Shown here: positions 12,204 through 24,255 of the stretch, in pieces
Numbering within the stretch: the stretch's first letter is position 1
Layout of the letters: each line of letters starts with the position of its first letter
Assembly: GCA_963513945.1 (NCBI GenBank)
Contig: OY740716.1
Location: 213,271,646-213,335,645 of the forward strand
Length of the DNA stretch: 64,000 nucleotides
Direction: 5' to 3'
DNA from: Hydrotaea diabolus
Lineage: Eukaryota; Arthropoda; Insecta; Diptera; Muscidae
Notes under the pieces: model-generated
What the model saw: only the letters and a program-made list of their open reading frames with translations
What the model was told of the DNA's origin: nothing
Databases searched by the model: none
Translations under genes and position numbers: made by a program

Positions 12204-12521
12204 TAATAATCTCCTATATATTTAATCTATAAAGTTTTTTCCTTACCGACATTTTCATTTATCTAAGGTGTGTTCTTCTCTTACGGGAATACTTAGTATT
12301 GGAATCCCAGAAGAATGCCATTTTGTGAAATTAGATACAGAAAAATTTCCTGTTTTTGCGCCAACTGTACTCGTTTTTAAAACAGCAGCCAACTGGGAAA
12401 TCTATCCTTAGGGAACATATTGCCTTAGGTTTGAATAAAATTCTATATTTGTACGTTAGAAAAAAAAAATACGATTCTTATGTGAAAGCATAATATTTGA
12501 ATTTATTTGTACTACTACAGT

Positions 12522-12601
12522 TAATAGTGGTTCAACAAAATAAACCCACAACGCCGATCCGTAATAGTGTTTCAACAAGACATACCCACAACATCGTCGC
12601 G
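12522..12601 (+). repeat. Two-copy tandem repeat, period 40 bp
   Basis: TAATAGTGGTTCAACAA and TAATAGTGTTTCAACAA start at 12522 and 12562. Each is followed by a related ACCCACAACNNCG block. Confidence 0.7.
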
Positions 12602-12965
12602 AAGGTAGGAAAAATGGTCAAAGCAAGTTGGTTTTGTCTCAAATTTATTATAGTAGATGGTTGACTGCAGACATACCCAGATACTTTCCTTAGAATTGAT
12701 TGTATCAGAAAAACAAAAAGCGTCTCTCTCGATACTTATTGACCGAGACCATTACTATATAGAAGCCTTTACATGGCTTAAGGATTATTCATTAATTCAT
12801 GTAGTCGCTGAAATTTACAAATTTCAAATAACCGAAATACACCGAAATTTGCTAATTTAAAATTTAAACCTTTATTTGTTGTGAACGCTTGTCGTCCACA
12901 CCCTTGGCAACTCATTATTACACAAATCTTTCATATACTCCTCTTTTCTGCTTACAATTAAAAAC

Positions 12966-12990
12966 AAATCAAAAGACTTAATACACATAC
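12966..12990 (+). repeat. Dispersed 25-bp motif, copy 5
   Basis: Reads AAATCAAAAGACTTAATACA then CATAC; the core is intact and the tail diverged. It is followed 66 bp later by copy 6 in the same orientation. Confidence 0.65.
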
Positions 12991-13031
12991 ATGGTTCCAA
13001 TTTAAGCTAAGTTTTCTTTTACTAAAACTAT

Positions 13032-13057
13032 AATTCAAAAGACTTAAGAAACAAAAC
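13032..13057 (+). repeat. Dispersed 25-bp motif, copy 6
   Basis: Reads AATTCAAAAGACTTAAGAAA then CAAAAC, with an intact core. Confidence 0.7.
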
Positions 13058-14984
13058 GACTTTCACAAACTTAAAAAGTTCTATGCCATGGGAATTTTAT
13101 ATCACCACCTCTTCCATTCCTAAAAAATTTATACTTAAATGAAATAAAACTTGAAATCAATCCAACATCATTGGAAGCTATCAAGCGAACTTACACAATC
13201 ACTTTGCATACCACACACATGGTAAGTATAGCTTCTTCTCTAGCATTTAGCCAAACCGTCAATCAATCGGGTAAGCACTCGGCAGATATCACCACGAATG
13301 TTTCAGTGAGTCTGAATGAAGTCTATGAAGAACAGTATGCATACAAAGAATCCCATTAGCATTCTTGCTACAAGCTGTGAATATTGTTGTCTGAAAATGA
13401 AGTCTTAATTGTTTTATAAACTGGCAATACGGTAGTTGATCCAACTGCAATTTCTGCATGTGGCTTTATTGGTGGTTATTCATTAAACATATTGACCTAG
13501 TAAAACTGTTGTTACGACCATTATCGAGCATTTAAACACAACATTTAAGAGTTGATTAACGATCGTTATCATATGTAATAGTACCGCGTATGTATAAGTT
13601 TTCTTTCTAAATGATTAATCGATGCAAAGATCTAAATGCAGATATTGGTATGGGAAAATCAAAACATTGAAGTGTCGGTAGCCTTTCTCCGAGATAATTT
13701 CCGTGTCCAAACGTAGTAGGTGAAAATACTAATGTTGAAACTTTAATGGCGAAGTATTTTTCAAAATATTGTGAGTATTTCAATTAACATTCCGTTCAGG
13801 AATAGAAGGATAGCACTCAAACTGAGTTTTCTTGAATCACTGAGTGAATCATCATGAATCACTGAGTAGCATATGAACACGATGTTATTCTAATTTTCAC
13901 TGGCCGAGAGCTTCCGTTTGGTGCTGTATCCGAAATTAACCGCCCACCGGTTCTAAATTTCTGTAACTTAACTTCCACATGATAAAGGCATTGTTTCCGG
14001 ATTAAAGATTGCATGCGTAGAAAATTATGCCATTATAAAAATTTTTGCTTTTCAATGTCAATGAAAAGAAAACTGCCAAGCCCTTTAAAGAACGATAATT
14101 CGAATAAGCATAATTTCGAAAACCTCAAAGGTAAAAATCTTTAGTGTAAAGACTATTTGGAATTTATGGCATTCTTTGAGTCGTATTGATGCTTTCCATA
14201 TGGTTTTAGAATGATCTGGTACTCTTTAGCCACTTGAATCATCGTTTGATGAGCCCTGTTTTTACGTATTTCTTTAAAAATTTTAATTTGTCATAATATC
14301 TGGATGGCTGTTGTCCTTACGTAAAGCAATTGTTCTTCATAATTAATATATAAATATTTAGAATGATCGGAAGTTCTTAGTGTTCTGGACTAGTGCTTTG
14401 GAATGTCATCGGTCAAACCTGATTTGTATTTCATATGTCAGAAAAAGGCAGTTAAGTGTTTCAGCTCCTCAAAGAGCCGTAAGAAAATAGTTACTTTTTT
14501 CGGTTTGTTTAATATCCATATGACGTTCATTGTACGATTGTGAGATACACCTTAGACAATAAGGATGAGCACCAAATACGAGTATTGTTTGATCATGTCT
14601 AAAGAAGAGCAATGGTGGTAATTGGTAAAGGAAGGATTACCTCTATCCTGACACATCCTTAAGCATTTATATAGCTGCACCAACCATATTTTAATTTCTA
14701 AATTGGTCAATAGCACTATTATTCCATATGAACAATATGAATAATGCCGTTATCATACTGTGGTCAAAATAAAATTGAAAAATCAATACTATGGTTGTGA
14801 CGATTATGCTTTTATAGCAAAGAACTTATTATAGTTGGGTTTACCGTATAGTGACGATATTTTTTCTCTATATGTATCTCCTGACCGTAGAGTGCCTTTT
14901 AAGAAAAACTCGCTCGTTTGCCGGTCTGACCGAATAAGAAATGATTTCTCGGCTGAAGTCCTTCCCGCAGTCACAAGAGTACTT
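13058..14984. other. Non-coding, nothing firmly recognised
   Basis: At 13833-13870 TGAATCACTGAGT occurs twice in close succession, giving AP-1-like half sites. No genes or repeats were otherwise seen. Confidence 0.35.
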
Positions 14985-15629
14985 CACCTTGTCAAGCATC
15001 GGCACTAATCCAAACTCAACTTAATGTGTTGCAAAATTGGGTAATAAAATGGAATATTCAACTCTAATAAATCTAACCATATAACGTTAACAAGCAATAT
15101 GGGAAACTGCCTACCAGTAGCAATAAATATCGAGAAATACCTCATGGTGAATCAGTAAAATATCTTGGACACATCGCAGATTAAATTAAAAATCCCACGT
15201 ACAAGCAAAGAGAAAACAACCAGATATAAAATATACAGAACTATACTGGCTATTTGGGACAAAATCCCAACTAAATGTGGAGAATTAGCTAGCTAAGTCA
15301 ATATTAAAATCAACTCGGGTATATGGCATTAATTTTTGGCGTACGCAAGATTTTCCAACGTTAACATTATTCAACGATGTAAGTCGAAAGCTCTTAGGCT
15401 GATCCTAAAATCACCATGGTATGTCCGAAATAACATTATCTGCTCAGACCTAAATATTGCACACGTCCTGGATGAAATAAAACATTTTTCTGAAAAATAT
15501 CTATCACGATTGAGCCACCCTCTGAATTTACTGGCGATTTTTCTTCTAGACGACAGTAATGAAACAATGCGTTTAAAGAGACTTCACCTACAAGACCTTC
15601 CTTTCATTCAGATAATGAGCAAAATGTGA
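14985..15629 (+). pseudogene. Jockey-type LINE ORF2 fragment, C-terminal end (broken)
   Basis: Translated pieces read LQNWVIKWNIQ, SNHITLTSN and SVKYLGHIAD, then YGINFWRT. After frame changes comes a clean stretch from about 15339 to the TGA at 15627-15629: RFSNVNIIQRCKSKALRLIL, PWYVRNNIICSDLNIA, then YLSRLSHPLNLLA. Known: this order (C-terminal thumb region, then the 'SN-NI-IIQR-QSKALR-I--APWYV-N--I--DL-I' block and the ORF end) is characteristic of jockey-clade non-LTR retrotransposons. Stops and frameshifts lie upstream of 15339, and the endonuclease and main RT domains are absent, so it is a 5'-truncated, dead copy. The 32.4-kb fragment is a similar element on the same strand carrying the missing middle part. 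Confidence 0.85.
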
Positions 15630-16522
15630 GCCAATTCAACTCATTTTCTCTTCGTTGCCTTAACCATACTTTGCATTGCAGGAGATGCCTTATCAATGGA
15701 TTGTCATGCTGCAATTTCCTTCCTTCCTTTTCTCCTTTTCGATTATAGGACGAATGGTGTCTTTTTTGGGTCTAGGCTGAATGGTGTTAGTCTGACTTGG
15801 CGTTAGACCCAACTAAGTCTTTAGTCCTTCCCTCTGTCCTACCTTCTAGGTCGCAACTTTTACAATATAAAACTTACTTTACTCTATCCAAGACTTATGA
15901 AGTGTGTGCCCATCCATGACAGATTCTATTTGTAGAAAGCACACGCTGAGTCTTGGTTTATTAAAAATCAAAAGAGTAACTTCTGTTGCTAAATTGGGAT
16001 CCTTTAACATGGTCTCCTTTAATATTTCTTTCACACACGCCTTAGTCGCAATGTCTGTCTATTGGGCGATATTTGCCACACATAAAATATTACTGAAATC
16101 TGATAAAAAAATATCCAGTCTTAGGTCGATTGGACCTCAAAATGAAGGTAAATTTGTCTGAAGGCGATATCAAAGAATGAATGATTTTCAATAGTATTTT
16201 TCCAGTGTGCAAATTAACGCCATAAAGCAAATTTCGTTAAAATCTGATAAAATTTTTCGCTGTTAGGTCGTTTATACATAAATCGCGGAGTGCATTTGTA
16301 TGGGGTTTGCACCAGAACTTTGATTGATTTTTCGTAACATTTTTATGAGTGTTACAAACACCTGTACAACCTCTCAACAACCCTGTGCCATAGTGTGGTG
16401 TGGTCGAAGTTTTTTGGTCTCACTCGATTCTTTACAATGTTTAAATTGGCTATTATTCCATAACACGTATTTTGTATTAAATTAAACTTGTCGATGCAAC
16501 ACATTGTATAGCAAAATTGCGC
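15630..16522. other. Non-coding; weak repeat remnants
   Basis: AATCTGATAAAAAAATATCC (about 16098) and AATCTGATAAAATTTTTCGC (about 16242) are related, each followed by TTAGGTCG, so part of this is an old duplication. CAACCCTGTGCCATAGTG (about 16379) resembles the 'CCCTGTACCACA' phrase near 35600. The 85-codon frame at 15904-16161 is not recognised. Confidence 0.35.
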
Positions 16523-16547
16523 AAGTTTGTTGCTTAAATCTTTTGTT
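16523..16547 (-). repeat. Dispersed 25-bp motif, copy 7
   Basis: The minus strand reads AACAAAAGATTTAAGCAAC then AAACTT. One core mismatch (GATTTA). Confidence 0.65.
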
Positions 16548-18922
16548 GTTACAATTCCGACTTATCGCTTTTTACAACATCTCTAGAAAATCACTTAATC
16601 TTCCATAAGTTATCAACTATTAAGGAGTTTTCTCTATCACAACAAACAAAATACAACATCTTCTATAAACTTCCAACATCTTCGCTAAATGTAAGATATT
16701 CTTCATTTCAAAATCATGATGATCAACGATATTATGCAATAAATTTAAATGATAACAATTTCGAAGATGAACGAACCACCATTCAAGCACTTCGAAAACA
16801 AAAAGGCACACGTAAAAACCATGGCAAAATCAATACTGGAAATTTTACACAATTTCTATATTTAAAATCATTTTCCAAATAATACAAATTATTTTAATAA
16901 TATACGCGGACTATTGGGGCTGCAGTAAATATTCTCCTCCTACACCTTAACCTCCACCCTCCCATAACTAAACCAAAGTCAATGGGCGGAATTCTACCGT
17001 TGAGGTGCCGTTGGCTTAAAAATTTTTTTTTTTGCTTTTCTGAATGGTTTTCTATTTTTTTTCCAAATAAAGGAAGAACTATTGAAGTGAGTGTGTGTGG
17101 TGTGGCTCTGTTTCAATTTCATTGGGTGTCTTAGAACCATAAATCATGTTAGCTGCATGTTTTTTATGGTTAAAGTTGTTTTGGTTTGTTTATGCTAGCG
17201 TATACTGTTTTGGCATAATTTAAAGTGTGCTGAGTTTAAGACGTTTTTTATTTATTATAAATCTAATTTTCCTCGTCTTCTCGGTTTTGGTGTCTATCGT
17301 TCTCTTATCTAGCGCTTGGCGCTTTTCTGTTCGCTTTTATATGGGTTATGCTTATAAATTATACCAACTGAAACGTATGTGCTTTAGAACATAGTTAACG
17401 TCAGGCTTGAAGAATAAAACCCAAGCTTTCAAATCGTTAGTATTTGTTTTGTGTTTGCTTGTTGGGGGAAAATAACTCATTTCGTATTTAGGCTTTTGGA
17501 CTATGCAGCGCTCTCTATCTGCCGCTGTTGAAATTGTGTATGAAATTTATGTTGAATTTAATTAAAACCGATTTTACACTATTTGCTTTAAGACATGTTA
17601 AATCAGCGGAATATATTAGCACCATGATTAGGGCAAATCTTTCTCTTAAAGATTGTCTTAAGTACAGCGGAACATAAAATGAAATCTGGCATTTTTCAAT
17701 TAGATCGTGTGAACCTGTATTAGCGCTGCTATGCGGTATGATTAACGGATCGTGTTTGTGTGCAATTTTCAAATGATGTCAACTATGGTGGGGATCTATG
17801 ATTTTTATATGTTTTATGGCTCTCAGGTTAGAGTACTCTGCAACATGAATATGCATGTGAAGAAAAACAAAATGTTAGTGAAATTATTAGTAAGTTCTTA
17901 AGGCGACTGGATAAATGACATTGCAAAATATGGCAGACTAATCTTAATAGCTCGTAAACGCTGCAAGCTTACAAGTGGGTGATACATTTATTAGAAGTAT
18001 CTTGTAAGTCATAAGGGACAAGCTTGTTGAGATAACTATTTACAATGCAGTTTAATTTATTTTTAGATGAATGTAGCCGTTTTTATTCTTAAATGCCTAT
18101 ATCCTAGGCTGCACTTCTCGTTCTCAGCTAGCTAGTTTGGCCGAACTTTAAATCACCTATTTCAAAAGCATTTCAATACCCTATTTACATTTTAGTATTT
18201 TTTTGGATTTATTACAGATTTTTTTCTGCTTCGTTTTTTTGCCAAGAAAAGATATGTTTTAACTAGTAAATCGTTCACTCGGCATTAGTTTTGAACACGA
18301 TTTTTTAAGGACCTTAAGAACTGCTGTTTTTAATATCACTAAAGGGTCTATGTCAAAAACAATTCGCCAAATTTGTATATTGTATAAAACAAAAACAGCT
18401 ATCGCTCTGCAATAAAGGAGATTTTTCATCTCTACTCGTATATGAGATTTAAGCAAAACTAATTCAATAAGTGGCTTCTAAATGACACACCAAAATTTTT
18501 ACAAGGACCTTGTACTGGGCTATAAAAAACCATGGATAATGGCTGATTATTCGTGCTCTGATTTATTTTGTGTCCAGATAGGATTGACATTCATCTACAG
18601 CTATTCTAATGCTTGACCTAAAATTGCCCAATTGCGTCAGAGGGTGCTTAATTGATTGGGTATAATGTTATTTGCAGTATTTGAGAATAGGTGCCTTCTG
18701 GATATTCAGAGCCTCAAACCGCAAGGGATATTTTAATGAACGTTATCCCAATACATTGTCTAATGCGTTCCACTTTTCCTAGGGTAGGTTTCTTGCTTTC
18801 GTCGAAAGATGTATTGCTTTCATCAAGAGCGGATCATATCGAAAAATAGACCGATTTGGGCCAATTTCAATAAAAGTTGTTCTTGTTTGTTTTTTAACCT
18901 ACGCATAGTGCAAAGGTACTTA
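16548..18922. other. Non-coding, nothing recognised
   Basis: 17000-17500 is T/G-rich on the plus strand, with phrases typical of fly introns. No exon, RNA gene or repeat could be supported. Confidence 0.4.
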
Positions 18923-19169
18923 TGTGACAGCGCATAGAGAAAGGGACCTAAGGGTAAAAAAAAATAAATTTTCACTTTTTTTTGATGTGGACAACATCTG
19001 AGCATTGAATGGGACCGATCCCATGCCCCAAAAGTGTTCCCTCCCAGAGATATGCGCGTTTTATGAAAGTGACGGTACACCAAAGATACACGTATTTAAA
19101 TCTTTAAAATGGCTCTCCTGAACAAAACTGGTTTTGACCCTTAGGTCCCTTTCTATTTTGCGCCTCCCA
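18923..19169 (-). mobile_element. 247-bp MITE family, copy 3 (inverted)
   Basis: Seen: 247 bp flanked by TA (18921-18922 and 19170-19171), in the opposite orientation to copies 1 and 2. The left end is TGTGACAGCGCATAGAG then AAAGGGACCTAAGGGTAAAA; the right end is ACCCTTAGGTCCCTTTC then TATTTTGCGCCTCCCA. Interior landmarks match the other two copies. Its length is identical to copy 2, which fixes the element boundaries. Confidence 0.9.
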
Positions 19170-19171
19170 TA

Positions 19172-19399
19172 TGTAGTTTTAGGCTCTGGGCATTATAAGT
19201 TGTACAAAGGTAGGAAAGGACAGAGGCAGTTGTTTATCGAACTTTGACTTGAATCTTTTCAGGGAACACATCCGCGGGGAGAATGTGTCTTAAGCATCGA
19301 AGGGCAGTTAAGAACACGTAAACTCCCACTAGGTTTAGCAGGCCAAACCTTAAATTCCCTCCACCATAGCTACGCTTTAATGCGAAAAACGGACCATTT
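19172..19399. other. Non-coding spacer between MITE and dispersed repeat
   Basis: Nothing recognised. Confidence 0.4.
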
Positions 19400-19935
19400 T
19401 ATGAGTCTTTTTTGGGCCATGCATTCCTTCCTAATCATAACCACAACTTCATGATCGCTTGTCGGTCGGATTTTTGGGACACATGAGCCAAAACAACTAA
19501 GAACAATGCTTTTTTTGAAGTAAATAGTGTTTACACATTTATTGGCTCAAGACCTCTTGCACTTATACTTATATTTAAATAAAAGACAAGTTTTTTACAT
19601 AAACGTAATTAGGGTTTTAGGTAAGTAGTGTTTTTCGACTTAAATACCCATTTTGTCCTACACAAAAAATTATGATTTTCAAAGACACTTTTTTGATTAT
19701 TTTCTACTTTTACCGAGTGCCTAACCCTTAAAGTGCAACTTTTTCTTTTTTTACAATCCCAAATACTATATGACCATAAGCCACCATCATGCAAAATTTC
19801 AGAATGCGAGGTTCATACGTGAGTCCGCTCTCGTATTTTCAACCGATACACGAACGGACGTATCGACGTCTTAGAATTTTACTAAGGAATAACAAATTTA
19901 TTATGTCATTCACTTTTCCGTGAAAGGGTATAAAA
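19400..19935 (-). repeat. Dispersed dipteran repeat, second minus-strand copy
   Basis: On the minus strand it starts TATACCCTTTCACGGAAAAG, then ATACGTCCGTTCGTGTATCG and TTGAAAATACGAGAGCGG, then AAATTTTGCATGATGGTGG. Further on it has TTTTGGCTCATGTGTCCC and GCATGGCCCAAAAAAGAC, which parallel phrases in the 6.3-7.0 kb copy. The 61-codon frame at complement 19609-19794 is incidental. Confidence 0.65.
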
Positions 19936-20746
19936 AATGGATGTAAACATCAAGTGAAGCAAGTGTTATGGGCAAACATCGCGAGACGCGGACAAGTGAA
20001 ACAGAAATTAAATTTTCAAGGCAAAAAACCTAAACTGCAGAGGATGTAGTTGGCACAATACGAGTACCATAGCGAGTACCATAGCGACCCATAATATCCT
20101 ATTGAGACAAAATTCCAAGGTTGCTGGATTTCACCTGTAAGCAAATTAAAATTGAAAAAAAAATTCGAAGGAATTCAACTGGAGTGAGCATATTTTTGTT
20201 TCAACCGTGTAATGAACACGTAAAAGATCCTCATTTGGGGATCAATGTGGCATTTCCACAGGTTTTCTGCAAATCCATTGACTAGACGATAACAGCGGAT
20301 AGCGAAAGTCTTAAACATGACAACTAGGGTGGACTTGGACTACCTATACTTGTGCTTTCAACAAGATTTGAAATGTCCCGTAAGATTTGGAGTGTCCGCC
20401 AAGATCATTACGAATTTGGCTATGTGGTTACGTTATATCAATGGTTTATACCTATAAAACATCCTTAATTAAGCTTCCAGTAAACGAAATCATTTAACAT
20501 GTTGACGAAATCCAGAATTACTTAAACATCAGTATTTTACTACATGGAAATTTTTGCAGGGAGTTTTAATAAAAACATTTGGCGAGAAAATTTTCAAACC
20601 CTAACGTTATTGAATATACTTTAGTCCGTTCAAGGTTTAAACACGCCTAATGAACCACCCTTTAGTCAGAGGTCAAAAAATATATGCACTTATTGCTTGC
20701 ATGTATTTACCTTATTTTTGATATAATATAGAAGTATTTCTGAGGT

Positions 20747-20770
20747 GCTTGTTTCTTAAGTCTTTTGTTT
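20747..20770 (-). repeat. Dispersed 25-bp motif, copy 8
   Basis: The minus strand reads AAACAAAAGACTTAAGAAAC then AAGC. The core is intact. Confidence 0.75.
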
Positions 20771-20843
20771 TGGTTTTGAGTGTAATTGGAAAACGAATGA
20801 TGTTGATGGAGCACCGTGGATTAATGTCTTATTAAACCCACTA

Positions 20844-20905
20844 AGGTAAGTTGAATAGTATGCTCGACTATCGTACACGTAAACCTAGGTTTAAATCTGG
20901 GTAGA
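20844..20905 (+). repeat. tRNA-like fragment (related copy at 54844-54895)
   Basis: GGTAAGTTGAATAGTATGC resembles an A-box region and CTAGGTTTAAATCTGGG a B-box/T-arm. Between them is CGACTATCGTACACGTAAAC. The same order, including CGACTATCACACAAGTAAAC, recurs at 54.85 kb. No full cloverleaf could be drawn, so this is a tRNA-derived or tRNA-like repeat remnant, not a tRNA gene. Confidence 0.4.
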
Positions 20906-22335
20906 AACATGTAACATATTTTAGCGGCAGTTTTTCCGCAAAATCTACTTTATAAAACGCATCAGACATTTGCAGCCGTCATTAAACTTTATATATCGAG
21001 CAGTATGAATAAAAATTGCAATATGCATATCTAATTTAGTTGGAAGAAGTACCCTGTTGGTTCCTAAATGGGATGTTAGGGGAAATGTGTATGTAAACAT
21101 AATGTTTATTTATAACCAAGGTGTATGACATTATCATTTGTTTTAATTGAATTTGAGTTACAAACACTGATTAACTTTTGCACCTGAAAACATGGCACTC
21201 TCGTTTTAATAGTTGTTTATACACAAATATATGGAGTACAACATTTAAGTCTCTATTTCCTTTCAGTAATACCCACACTGACATAGATCGTTTTTTTCTT
21301 CTTCAATTTCAGCTGCGTAAAATCCCCTACTTCCTTTTACAGCTGCTGTAGCAAATATAAATCTCCAGCTTTTTTGTTTTTTTCTTTGGCTTTCCTCTAT
21401 GTATAGTAAAAATTTCACCTTCGTTTTTTTAGCATTGTTTAGCTCTGCCATTTTATCATGATTATCATAACGATTTTTCTGTTTTGGCTATTAAAGGAAA
21501 GTGTTAACTAGATTTTCGTTTTTTGCCGATTTTTTTCCTGTACAAAATGCCCAGCAGATATCTTTGCGAATTCTATGAATTGCATTGCGTTTGCTATGAT
21601 ATTCAAATACATCTGAATAGATAACAACCATTATTGTGTTTGCTGGCTTTAAAGAAAATCTACAAATAATTGCCGGTCTCCGAGCCATAGACAGTTAAAC
21701 AAAAGTGAAAACAATATAAAAGTTTAAAGATGTTTTACACAACAACAACAAATGAAATGTACGCGTAGCTACCATCAGACAAGGTAATGAATTTATAATT
21801 GTTTCGAGAAAAAACAGTAACTGAAATGGATAAAGTTTAATTTCAATTAGTTTGTGAAATTTTCGTAATGAAAGATAAGAGTGCAGATGGTGAGAACTAG
21901 GCTGCTGAGGTGGTGAATGTGATTTGGGTTAATCTACGAAATATTGGCATACTTTAATTCTCAGATTTGAGGTTAGAAATACGTTGAGCTCTAGATTATC
22001 TCTATAGTAATGGCGTTGAGGGTGCGTCTATAAAAATATAGGTTAATAATATCTGAGTGAAATTTATGGTTAAACAAATTGGTCAAAGGTAGGCAATATA
22101 GCATATTAGCCTTCTTGTATGTGGTACGACAAATCACTTTGATGCATATTGTTGTGGTCAAATAAGAAACATATATGGTTTGAGCACATTGTTTGAAAAG
22201 TAGCAAGGGAAGTGTAGGACTCGAGTGACTCAACTGCTGCATCTCAAATCTACGGTTTTGTTTCTTAATTACAAAAATTAACATCAATTTTTTTCGGCTT
22301 ATTATTGGATTATTCGCTGTTACGGCGAATATCGA

Positions 22336-22530
22336 CAGCAAATGAAAAGTGAGCGCATCAGAACACAACGATTGTACTGGCTGGGAAACGTTGTGCGGAT
22401 GGATGAATTTAGTTCCTTAAAGAATTTTGAAGAAAAGATCGTGGGCGCAATTAGTAGGCCCGACAGAGGATATGCTGGATCGACAAGGACCAGCAAGACC
22501 TATGGAATTTTCACCACCACAACAGACTAG
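22336..22530 (+). pseudogene. LINE ORF2 C-terminal remnant (RTE/L2-like)
   Basis: The frame reads RIRTQRLYWLGNVVRMDE, followed by a degenerate tail rich in G, R and D. Known: 'R-QRL-WLGHV-RM-' near the C-terminus is a hallmark of several LINE clades. No RT motifs precede it here, and the following residues no longer match a conserved end. The clade assignment is tentative. Confidence 0.6.
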
Positions 22531-23319
22531 TCACCAATAGCACTTCTCTAGATGTAACACGAACACGATCTTACCCATTTAAACTTAAACGCGGCCAAAG
22601 ATCTTAAATTTTAAGGTTAAGAATGGCTGTATACATCGTAAGGTAATGGTTTATTTAAAGGAGGGCATTTTTAGATATTATCTATTATATATTAAAAGAA
22701 CTCAATTTTACAGCTTCGTAGCGGCGAATCGTATCATCCCAAAATTCCGAGACCATAGTGACAGTTTTGGCTCTATCTTACAAATGACGTGCTTTCTGTT
22801 AGCTTTATGGGCATAAATTGTAAGTGCAAATTTTGTAATCTCCGTCGAAAAAAATGGGTTACCATGCCCCTATACCGCATATTCCTCTGGCGTTTCCAGT
22901 TGAATTCTCAAACAAACATTATATTATTATTAGGCCAATAATGTCAATGCTCGAACCTGCCATCAAACTTTTACTCTTTGAATTTCCATTGTCTTCAGAA
23001 CGATAAAGGTGGGATTTTCGATAACTAAATGACACAGTGAAACTTTAAGAATAAATTTGTTAGGAAAGAAAAATTTTTGAGCAAAATGGTTTTAAATTTT
23101 GAGCTGTTCTAAACTGAGAAGCAAAAATGAAGCGGATGGTCATGTGGTTTTATTGCGAAGTCACTTCGATTTCGTAAGAAAATAATTCCAGTTTTTTTTT
23201 TAATTTACATTAGACTGGTGCGTTCAAATGCTAAGTTGTTCATATCGATGTTGAGTCCATTTTGCTGGACTGAGTAGCACACTCTCAATTACGACAACTA
23301 CATTCTTGTCATTGTGCAT
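22531..23319. other. Non-coding, nothing recognised
   Basis: No protein similarity or repeat seen. Confidence 0.4.
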
Positions 23320-23865
23320 CGTACGACGATGACGACCATCAGTCTTGTCCACTATCATATCGGCCTTACGAAATGTTTACTCAAATTCGAGTTTAGCAGG
23401 CTCTTTAGGTGTCTAATTTCAGTTAAAACTTATTTTTAATAAAAGCTATGCCACTTTTACAGGACAGATCACGGTACGTCGACCGGCAGTATTAACGTAT
23501 GACAATGGCGACCATAAATGTTGACTACTATAATACCGGTCTTACGAACTTTTTGGTGGGATACATCCGCCTTTGTTAAAGTGCATTAAGATCCAAAAAT
23601 TGTGCAGAAAGCCCAGGGAATTAAATATAAGAAGGCGCTTTTTAAAGATTTTTAAAAAAGTGCTAAGTTTGGAGCAAGACCTGGGAATCACACAAAACAC
23701 TTTAAAAAATTTTAAGAACTTTTTGGAGTGTTTCATCCGCCTTTGCTAAATTACATCGAGCTCCGGAAACTCATTACATTGAATATAACACGGCGCTTTT
23801 GAACGATCTCAAAACAAGTACTAAACTTGGAGCAGGCGCAGGAAGTCAGACAGAAATTTTAAAAA
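23320..23865 (+). repeat. Degenerate tandem array, period about 170-176 bp
   Basis: The clearest pair starts at 23547 and 23717 (AACTTTTTGG, then CATCCGCCTTTG-TAAA, then AATATAA--CGGCGCTTTT and CTTGGAGCA). An older unit upstream is suggested by CGTACGACGATGACGACCAT (23320) against CGTATGACAATGGCGACCAT (23496) and by CTTACGAA at 23365 and 23541. The units are substantially diverged. Confidence 0.6.
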
Positions 23866-24255
23866 AGAAGTTTGTACCCTCCATCAAATAATGGAGTATA
23901 CTAAATTTGTCATTCTTTTGCAACACCTCAAAACTTTGATGGTAGATTCTACAATGTAGGGTCCCTACAGGCTACTTAAAAGGGTCTTCCATCAAAATAC
24001 ACTTCACCACAGAATGGAGTGTCTACTAACTTTGTCATTGCGTTTGCATCACCTCGAGAGTATATGAATACCTATAGTTTAAGAATATACTGTTTGTCTA
24101 TAATACCTATCAGTTCGTGTATCTGTTGAAAGCACGACAGCGGTCAAGCGAATAGACCTAAGATTCTAACATGTTTGAATGATGAAAGCTTCTGCTCATG
24201 AGTTATATCGGTTTGTCAATGAACGAAATCGGCCCAGATGAAAAACAATTTCTCT
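23866..24255 (+). repeat. Dispersed dipteran repeat, plus-strand copy (3' part lost)
   Basis: Begins AAGTTTGTACCCTCCATC, then AATGGAGTATACTAAATTTG and TCATTCTTTTGCAACACC. Then GTTCGTGTATCTGTTGAAAG and CACGACAGCGGTCAAGCG. The usual GGTATATAA..CGGCC end was not found. Confidence 0.65.

Larger units (their letters stand above)
19936..22335. other. Non-coding, with one motif copy and one tRNA-like fragment
   Basis: No host gene seen. The 125-codon frame at complement 21991-22368 has no recognisable domain and is close to the length expected by chance in 64 kb of AT-rich DNA. Confidence 0.35.

Noticed and set aside
13833..13870. AP-1-type enhancer from repeated TGAATCACTGAGT
   Set aside because: Only a short two-copy repeat with imperfect sites and no other support.
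20844..20905. A tRNA gene
   Set aside because: A B-box-like arm is present, but acceptor and D-arm pairing cannot be drawn.
21991..22368. 125-codon minus-strand frame
   Set aside because: No recognisable domain, and it overlaps the LINE remnant on the other strand.
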